Assembly: GCA_034431435.1 (NCBI GenBank)
Contig: DAOUDG010000082.1
Span: forward strand, 1 to 19,771
Reading direction: 5' to 3'
From: JAHCIE01 sp034431435
Lineage (GTDB): Bacteria > Chloroflexota > Anaerolineae > Epilineales > JAHCIE01
DNA: 19,771 bases
Part shown: piece after piece, positions 14,790 to 19,771 of the stretch
How positions within the stretch are numbered: position 1 is the first letter of the stretch
Layout of the letters: each line of letters opens with the position of its first letter
Made by a program: the position numbers and the translations under genes
Notes under the pieces: generated by a model
Seen by the model: only the letters and a program-made list of their open reading frames with translations
Databases searched by the model: none
Told to the model about the DNA's origin: nothing

Positions 14790-16376
14790 CTACTCCCACT
14801 CGATCGTCGCCGGGGGCTTGCTGGTAATGTCGTAAGCTACCCGGTTGACGTGGGGCACTTCGTTCACGATGCGCGCGGCCATGCGCCCCAGCAAATCGTA
14901 GGGCAGCCGCGCCCAGTCGGCCGTCATCCCATCCTCGCTCGTCACGGCGCGAATCACAATCAGATCGGCATAGGTGCGAAAGTCCCCCTGGACGCCCACG
15001 CTCTTGACGGGGACCAGGACGGCGAAGAACTGCCACACCGGCGGCTCCTGGGGCATGGCCTCGATCTCGGTGCGCACAACCGCGTCGGCGGCGCGCAGCG
15101 TCGCCAGGCGCTCCGGCGTGACGTCGCCCAGGATGCGCACCGCCAACCCCGGCCCAGGGAACGGCTGGCGCTGCACAACCTGGGGCGGCAGCCCCAGGGT
15201 CAGACCCACCGCGCGCACCTCGTCCTTGAACAGGTAGCGTAGCGGCTCGACCAGCGCGAAGCGCATCTCGCGCGGCAGGCCGCCTACGTTGTGGTGGGTC
15301 TTGATCTTGGCGGCGGGCGTCGCGCCCGCGTCGCGCCCATAGGGTTCCGCGCTCTCGATGATGTCGGGGTAGAGCGTTCCCTGGACCAGGAAACGGGGCG
15401 CGTGGGCCGGGTCATCCTCGATGAGGCGCTCGGTGACGGTCTCGAAGGTGCGGATGAAACGCTCGCCGATGATACGCCGCTTCTGTTCCGGGTCGGTGAC
15501 GCCGCGCAGGGCGGCCAGGAAGTCCGCGCTGGCATCGACGGGCAGGATTCGCGCGTCGATGACCGGACGCAGCATCGCGAGGGTCGTCTCGACCTCGTCC
15601 TGGCGCAGCAAGCCGTGGTCCACAAAGACGCACGTCAGGCGTTCGCCGATGGCGCGGGCGACCAGGGTGGCGGCGACGGACGAGTCGACGCCGCCCGACA
15701 GGGCACATACGGCGTGGGCGTCGCCCACCTGGGCGCGGATGGCGGCGATGGCCTCGTCGATGAAGTGACCTGGCGTCCAGTCGCGCCGCGCGCCACAGCG
15801 AGTAACGAAGTTCGCCAGGATGTCGCGGCCGGCCGGGGTGTGCGTCACCTCGGGGTGGAACTGGATGCCGTAGCGGCCCTGGTCGTCGCCCATGGCGGCC
15901 AGGGGTGAGCCGTCGCTGGTCGCCAGGCACACGAAGCCCGGCGGCATGGCCTCCACCCGGTCACCGTGGCTCATCCACACGCTCAGATGGTGCGGCAGGT
16001 TGGCGAACAGACCATCAGCCTCAATGACGTGGACCTCGCCGGGGCCATATTCGCGCCGCCCGCTGGGCGCTACCTGGCCGCCGAGCGTGTGGGCCAGGAG
16101 CTGCATGCCGTAGCAGATGCCCAGCACGGGCCGCCCGCTGGCGGTAACGTAGTTGGGGAGGGTGGGGGCGCCCGGGTCGTAGACACTGGCCGGGCCGCCG
16201 GAGAGGACGAAGCCCCTGGGGTCAAGGGCCAGGACGCGCTCGGCAGGCGCGTTCCAGGGCAGCATCTCGGCATAGACACCCAGCTCGCGCAGGCGGCGCG
16301 TAATCAGCTGGCTGTATTGCGAGCCGAAGTCGAGGACCACCAGTGTATCGTGACGCGGATGGGTGGTGTCGGTCAT
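14790..16376 (-). CDS. guaA: GMP synthase (glutamine-hydrolysing)
   Basis: A 528-residue enzyme that converts XMP, glutamine and ATP to GMP, the last step of guanine nucleotide synthesis. The N-terminal class I amidotransferase (about 10-195) has C88 in GICYGMQ, and H174 and E176 in FHPEV. The ATP-pyrophosphatase domain has the P-loop LSGGVDSS (226-233). The C-terminal dimerisation domain carries RQPFPGPGLAVRILGD and ends TSKPPATIEWE, as in nearly all GuaA proteins. Length matches E. coli (525). ATG 16376 was chosen because homology begins at its MTDTTHP; 14 upstream codons to 16418 overlap the M23 gene. It lies 10 bases after the M23 stop, in one unit with it. Confidence 0.97.
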   Translation of the reverse strand: MTDTTHPRHDTLVVLDFGSQYSQLITRRLRELGVYAEMLPWNAPAERVLALDPRGFVLSGGPASVYDPGAPTLPNYVTASGRPVLGICYGMQLLAHTLGGQVAPSGRREYGPGEVHVIEADGLFANLPHHLSVWMSHGDRVEAMPPGFVCLATSDGSPLAAMGDDQGRYGIQFHPEVTHTPAGRDILANFVTRCGARRDWTPGHFIDEAIAAIRAQVGDAHAVCALSGGVDSSVAATLVARAIGERLTCVFVDHGLLRQDEVETTLAMLRPVIDARILPVDASADFLAALRGVTDPEQKRRIIGERFIRTFETVTERLIEDDPAHAPRFLVQGTLYPDIIESAEPYGRDAGATPAAKIKTHHNVGGLPREMRFALVEPLRYLFKDEVRAVGLTLGLPPQVVQRQPFPGPGLAVRILGDVTPERLATLRAADAVVRTEIEAMPQEPPVWQFFAVLVPVKSVGVQGDFRTYADLIVIRAVTSEDGMTADWARLPYDLLGRMAARIVNEVPHVNRVAYDITSKPPATIEWE

Positions 16377-16386
16377 CGTCCTGCTT

Positions 16387-17442
16387 CTATGGCCCCGCCT
16401 CGCGGCCGACAGGCCCAATGGCGCGGCGTGTCCATTCTAGCGGGTCGACGGCCACGCCGTTCACCCGCATCTCCCAGTGAAGGTGCGGCCCCGTCGAGCG
16501 GCCCGTCGTCCCCACCGTGCCGAGGGTCTGCCCCGGCTTGACCAGCTGCCCCGGTTCCACGGCGAGACTCGACAGGTGAAAGTAGCCAGAATACACGCCC
16601 CAGCCGTGATCGATCCAGACGTTGTTGCCGCGCACCTTCATCGGCTCGGCGACAACGACCCGCCCCGCCGCCGGCGCCTGGATGGGCGTGCCGCTCGGCA
16701 CGGCGTAGTCGATGCCGGTGTGGAAGTCGCGCAACGCGCCGCCGTCGAAGATGCGATACTGCCCGAAGCCCGCCGACGTGGGAGCCACGTTCGCCAGGGG
16801 CGACCGGAAGGCGCTCCCCCGCCATAGCGGCGTCTGCTCGTTCCACACGGCGCGCAACTGGGCCAGCTCTGGCCCCGTCACCTCCGGCTCCAACAGCTCG
16901 CGCTTGTCGGGCGGAATGTTCAGAGCGACGACCGGCCCCGCGTTGGCCGCGATTTGCACGCTCGCCGCCAGCGTCTGCGTGCGTCCCTGAGCGTCCGTCA
17001 CCTCGACCTGGAGCGGCATTTCGCCGGCGGGTGCGTCCAGCGGGATGCCCACCACGGCCCACGCCGCGTTGTCGGCCGGGTAGAAGGACAGGGCCATCCC
17101 ACCGAGAGCGCCCCTGGCCTTGACGGCCCGGTCGCTGCGCACCGAGACGACCAGAGTCTTGCCCTGCCCGACGCTGGGCGGGTCCACCCTGAGCGTCGCC
17201 TCGGCCGGACGCAGCGTCGCCGTCGCGGTCGGCGTCGCGGTGGGCGTAGGCGTCGCGGTGGGCGTCAGGGTGGGCGTGGGCGTCGCCGTCGGTGTCGTGG
17301 TCGGAGTGGGCGTCGGCGTTCGGCTCGGCCCCAGACTGAGCGACAGAACCTCACGGGGTATCGCGGGCAGATCCGCCGCGCCGCTGCACGCTGCCAGAAC
17401 CAACAGGCACGCCACCCCGGCGAGCCAGAGCAGCCACCTCAT
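16387..17442 (-). CDS. M23 (LytM-type) endopeptidase lipoprotein
   Basis: A 351-residue exported zinc endopeptidase that should cut peptidoglycan cross-bridges. The signal peptide ends in LVLAAC19, a good lipobox, so it is probably a lipoprotein. A Thr-Pro linker covers about 41-78, then an Ig-like beta domain (about 82-170). The M23 domain is about 220-340, with FHTGIDYAVPSGTPI (zinc His and Asp) and TGPHLHWEMR (HxH). All three zinc ligands are present, so it should be active. ATG 17442 has GAGG six bases upstream and a promoter at 17467-17495. It is the first gene of the unit with guaA and the PP2C-like gene. Confidence 0.92.
   Translation of the reverse strand: MRWLLWLAGVACLLVLAACSGAADLPAIPREVLSLSLGPSRTPTPTPTTTPTATPTPTLTPTATPTPTATPTATATLRPAEATLRVDPPSVGQGKTLVVSVRSDRAVKARGALGGMALSFYPADNAAWAVVGIPLDAPAGEMPLQVEVTDAQGRTQTLAASVQIAANAGPVVALNIPPDKRELLEPEVTGPELAQLRAVWNEQTPLWRGSAFRSPLANVAPTSAGFGQYRIFDGGALRDFHTGIDYAVPSGTPIQAPAAGRVVVAEPMKVRGNNVWIDHGWGVYSGYFHLSSLAVEPGQLVKPGQTLGTVGTTGRSTGPHLHWEMRVNGVAVDPLEWTRRAIGPVGREAGP
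17217..17325. repeat. Thr-Pro-coding simple repeat inside the M23 gene
   Basis: Tandem 6- and 12-base units related to GTCGCGGTGGGC code for the TPTATPTPT linker of the M23 lipoprotein. It is coding and in frame. Such repeats are prone to length change but do not break the gene here. Confidence 0.7.
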
Positions 17443-17466
17443 ACCAGGCCTCGAATCTTACAGGAC

Positions 17467-17495
17467 ATTATACATCCGTCAGGGCAGAAACTCAA
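17467..17495 (-). promoter_or_regulatory. Promoter for the M23-guaA-PP2C-like unit
   Basis: On the minus strand, TTGAGT (17495-17490), a 17-bp spacer and a perfect TATAAT (17472-17467). The start site would be near 17460, about 18 bases ahead of the M23 ATG at 17442. No purine riboswitch or operator is evident in the short leader. Confidence 0.6.
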
Positions 17496-17540
17496 CTCGT
17501 TTCTACATTTAGTATGTGAATCTGTATAGGAACACAACCT

Positions 17541-17613
17541 GTAGGGGCAGCGATTGCCTGCCCCATAGTGGGCGGTTGCGCTGGCGCGGGCGTGGCCCCA
17601 ACCCGCGCCCTAC
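17541..17613. repeat. Compound palindromic element between divergent units
   Basis: GTAGGG (17541-17546) at one end pairs with CCCTAC (17608-17613) at the other. Inside are two perfect stem-loops: GGGGCAG-CGATTGC-CTGCCCC (17544-17564) and GGCGCGGG / CCCGCGCC (17583-17590 and 17602-17609). The symmetry and about 73-bp size suit a small non-autonomous mobile repeat (MITE-like), but no second copy is in this window. The rest of the gap (17496-17540, 17614-17748) holds no gene that I can see. Confidence 0.6.
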
Positions 17614-17748
17614 CTGCGGCGGATGCGACCATCCACCGTGAGCAGGCCGGGCATGAGCCGACAGTATAGGCGTAAGCGTCCCGGTGGGCAACTCCCGCTC
17701 CAGCCGTGCCCGCCCGCTCGGCTCGCATCCTGTCCCTGGCCCATTCGG

Positions 17749-17757
17749 TGCTATAAT
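17749..17757 (+). promoter_or_regulatory. Extended -10 promoter for the methyltransferase
   Basis: TG-C-TATAAT, a perfect extended -10 element, at 17749-17757. The -35 region (CCTGTC, 17729-17734) is poor, as expected when the extended -10 does the work. Transcription should start near 17764. It points away from the M23 promoter, so this gap is a divergent promoter region. Confidence 0.6.
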
Positions 17758-17800
17758 GCTCCTCTGCCGCAGCACGCTACCCATGAGGCAAGACAAAGGC

Positions 17801-18508
17801 ATGGACCGTTTTGACGCGCCGGAGCTACTCGACCTCAACGTGGGGACGCTGGCCGATGCGGCCGAGAGCCTGGGCGACCTGCGCCGCATCAATCGCTGGC
17901 TGGGTGGCACGCGCGTCCTGACGCACCACCTCCTGCCCCGCGTCGCCGCGACGGCCCGCGCCTCATCGCGCCCCGTCGTTGTCGCCGACATCGGTACCGG
18001 CTCGGCTGACATACCCATCGCCCTGGTCCGCTGGGCGCGGCGGCGCAGTATCCCGCTTCAGGTTCTGGCCGTCGACCTCAATCAGCGCCACCTGGCCCTG
18101 ACGCGCCCGCGCCTGGCCGCCTACCCGGAAGTGCGTCTCGTCGCCGCCGAAGGCGGGAACCTCCCCTGGCGCGATGGCGTCGATTACATAGTCGCGTCCC
18201 TGTTCCTGCACCACTTCCCACCCTCCGACGTGGTGGGGCTGCTGCGTGGCTGGTACGCGACGGCGCGGCGCGGCGTCATCGCCAACGATCTCATCCGCGC
18301 CTGGCTGCCCTACCTGGGCTATTTCGCGTTGCGGCCGTTCATCGCCCGCAGCTACCTGACCCGCTACGACGCGCCCCTCTCCATCCGCCGCGCTTATACC
18401 CTCGGCGAGATGCGCGCCATGGCCGGCCAGGCGGGCCTGCCGGCGCGGCTGTACTGGCACTGGCCGTGGCGGCTGGCTCTGGTCGCCGACAAAGAGCCTG
18501 GTGTGTGA
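17801..18508 (+). CDS. Class I SAM-dependent methyltransferase
   Basis: A 235-residue cytoplasmic enzyme. Motif I, VVVADIGTGSADIP (59-72), binds S-adenosylmethionine, AVDLN is the acidic strand-2 motif, and DYIVASLFLHHF is motif IV. The N-terminus (MDRFDAPELLDL, then LGDLRRINRWLGG) is typical of a small-molecule methyltransferase family often placed near polyketide or lipid genes, but none are here and the substrate is unknown. ATG 17801 is chosen since family similarity starts there; ATG 17783 is possible but has no ribosome site. The kinase gene starts 28 bases after its stop, so the two may share a transcript. Confidence 0.8.
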   Translation: MDRFDAPELLDLNVGTLADAAESLGDLRRINRWLGGTRVLTHHLLPRVAATARASSRPVVVADIGTGSADIPIALVRWARRRSIPLQVLAVDLNQRHLALTRPRLAAYPEVRLVAAEGGNLPWRDGVDYIVASLFLHHFPPSDVVGLLRGWYATARRGVIANDLIRAWLPYLGYFALRPFIARSYLTRYDAPLSIRRAYTLGEMRAMAGQAGLPARLYWHWPWRLALVADKEPGV

Positions 18509-18536
18509 GTCTGGCCTTATCTTCTAGAGGAACCCT

Positions 18537-19771
18537 GTGGACAACCAGAATACCCTACTCGACAACCGCTACCGCCTGTTGGAGCAGGTCGGCGCGGGCG
18601 GCTCGGCCGTCGTGTACCGCGCGCGGGACGAGCGCCTCGGCCGCGACGTGGCCGTCAAGGCTCTTCGCCCTCACCTGGCGCAGGACCCGGCCTACCTGGC
18701 GCGCTTCAGTCAGGAAGCACAACGCGCCGCCCAGGTCAGCCATCCCCATATCGCCACGGTCCTTGATTTCAACGCCGACGCCGCGCAGCCCTACATTGTC
18801 ATGGAGTACGTCGACGGGCAGCCGGTCCATCGACTGGCCCCGCTACCCATCGGCGATGCCGTGGAGTACGCCCGCCAGGCGGCCGACGCCCTGGCCTTCC
18901 TGCACCGTCGCCAGCTGGTCCACGGCGACGTGAAGCCTGACAACCTTCTCGTCGACAAGAACGGCCAGGTCAAGCTGGTGGACCTGGGCATTGCCCGCCC
19001 GACCGGAACCGCCGAGGTCGGCATGGTCCTGGGTTCCCCCGCCTACATCGCCCCGGAGCGCCTGCAAGGCGCGCCCCTGTCGCCGCCGGCCGACGTGTAT
19101 GGCCTGGGTGCGACACTGTTCGAGATGCTGAGCGGGCGGCCCCCCTTCAGCGGCGCGTCGGTCCAGGAGGTTGCCGCCCAGAGCCTGACGGCCGAGCCAC
19201 CGGCGCTCCAGAGCCTGCGCGCTGAAGTTCCGTTGCCGGTCGATGCCATCGTCACCAGGGCCATGGCGAAAGACCCCACGCGCCGCTACCAGGACATGGA
19301 CTCCCTGGGGCGCGCGCTGGCGAGCCTGCAAATGAGCGCGGGGCAAACCACGGCCGCCCTGCCGGTGATGCCGGCCGCGGCGGTGACCGCCAGTCGCGCC
19401 GTGGCCCCCCCACCCCGGCCGCCGGTCGCCCCGCCGCCAACCTCTCCCGCTGCGCCGCAGGCCCAGTCGGGGGGCGGTGGCTGGCGGGTAGCCTTGTTCG
19501 CCCTGCTGGCCGCCCTGGCCGTGCTGGTCCTGGGCATCGTGGGGCTGACTCTCTTCCGCCAGGTCTTCACCGGCGGCCAGCCCACGCCTGCCCCCACCGC
19601 CCTCGTCAACACCACGGCCACGGCCACGGCGCCGACGACTGAGGCCACGAAGGCCGCGACACCCACCCGCACCACCCCGGCCACGCTCACCACGCCGCCC
19701 AGCCCTACGCCGCGCCCCGCCACGGCGACGGCCACCCCGCGCCCCCCGACGGCGACAGTCACGCCGCGCCC
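18537..19771 (+). CDS. Receptor-like Ser/Thr protein kinase, 3' end beyond the window
   Basis: At least 411 residues with no stop before the edge. The kinase domain spans about 12-270: glycine loop VGAGGSAVVY (18-27), K41 in VAVK, E60 in helix C, catalytic loop VHGDVKPDN (D131, K133, N136), metal-binding DLG (D149) and YIAPER. HGD replaces the usual HRD, so it is a non-RD kinase. A Pro/Ala linker (about 285-312) is followed by one helix (about 318-340) and a Thr/Ala/Pro-rich outer region. GTG 18537 is the start, with AGAGG six bases upstream. The layout is that of PknB-type membrane kinases, without PASTA repeats in the visible part. The sensor domain, if any, is outside the window. Confidence 0.92.
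   Translation, partial: MDNQNTLLDNRYRLLEQVGAGGSAVVYRARDERLGRDVAVKALRPHLAQDPAYLARFSQEAQRAAQVSHPHIATVLDFNADAAQPYIVMEYVDGQPVHRLAPLPIGDAVEYARQAADALAFLHRRQLVHGDVKPDNLLVDKNGQVKLVDLGIARPTGTAEVGMVLGSPAYIAPERLQGAPLSPPADVYGLGATLFEMLSGRPPFSGASVQEVAAQSLTAEPPALQSLRAEVPLPVDAIVTRAMAKDPTRRYQDMDSLGRALASLQMSAGQTTAALPVMPAAAVTASRAVAPPPRPPVAPPPTSPAAPQAQSGGGGWRVALFALLAALAVLVLGIVGLTLFRQVFTGGQPTPAPTALVNTTATATAPTTEATKAATPTRTTPATLTTPPSPTPRPATATATPRPPTATVTPR

Noticed and set aside
14779..15036. N-terminal extension of the PP2C-like gene
   Set aside because: It lies inside guaA in another frame, has no similarity, and a good ribosome site precedes ATG 14778.
15291..15908. Plus-strand open frame opposite guaA
   Set aside because: Antisense shadow; guaA is unmistakable on the other strand.
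17217..17325. Tandem GTCGCGGTGGGC units as a possible CRISPR or minisatellite
   Set aside because: They are in-frame coding repeats for a Thr-Pro linker with no spacers.

Overview
The window is a high-GC bacterial chromosome segment that looks like a member of the Chloroflexota (Anaerolineae or Caldilinea-like). This is inferred from protein style, not from a marker gene. The signs are long Thr-Pro or Ala-Pro linkers in secreted proteins, a sortase with LGFP-like repeats, a PP2C-like domain joined through a membrane helix to a beta-propeller, a membrane Ser/Thr kinase with a Thr/Pro-rich outer region, and short palindromic repeats between operons. No rRNA, tRNA or CRISPR array was seen. Promoters fit ordinary sigma-70 rules (TTGAAA-17-TATAAT and extended -10 forms).

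Layout. Positions 1-78 hold the first 26 codons of a minus-strand gene. Next is a plus-strand DDE transposase (176-1480) whose ribosome binding site sits inside a perfect hairpin. After a repeat-rich gap, everything to about 17.5 kb is on the minus strand in several transcription units. Read in transcription order from the right these are: (a) promoter at 17467-17495, then an M23 endopeptidase lipoprotein, guaA and a degenerate PP2C/beta-propeller membrane protein; (b) an M24 Xaa-Pro peptidase overlapping, by 4 nt, an unknown two-helix membrane protein, followed by a decayed heavy-metal-binding (HMA) fragment that ends at a perfect 35-nt palindrome; (c) promoter at 9890-9918, then an M28 aminopeptidase, a TPR protein and an M20 peptidase, all overlapping; (d) promoter at 5290-5318, then a sortase, a secreted barnase-type ribonuclease, its barstar inhibitor, a DUF1643 protein and a VIT1/CCC1-like membrane protein. 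From 17.75 kb the plus strand carries an SAM methyltransferase with its own extended -10 promoter and a receptor-like Ser/Thr kinase that runs off the window.

How the genes fit together. Unit (d) pairs an exported RNase with an immunity protein and a cell-surface sortase. That is a self-protected exported nuclease module, of possible use in competition or RNA scavenging. Units (b) and (c) carry three unrelated metallopeptidase families (M24, M28, M20) and look like peptide degradation. Unit (a) couples guanine nucleotide synthesis with wall remodelling and a membrane protein of unknown role. The kinase and the pseudo-phosphatase-like protein may belong to the same surface signalling theme, but nothing here links them directly.

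The items most worth a second look are the HMA relic cut off by the palindrome, the RNase/barstar/DUF1643 cassette behind a sortase, the catalytically degenerate PP2C domain, the hairpin that hides the transposase start, and the unknown 430-residue membrane protein coupled to the M24 peptidase.
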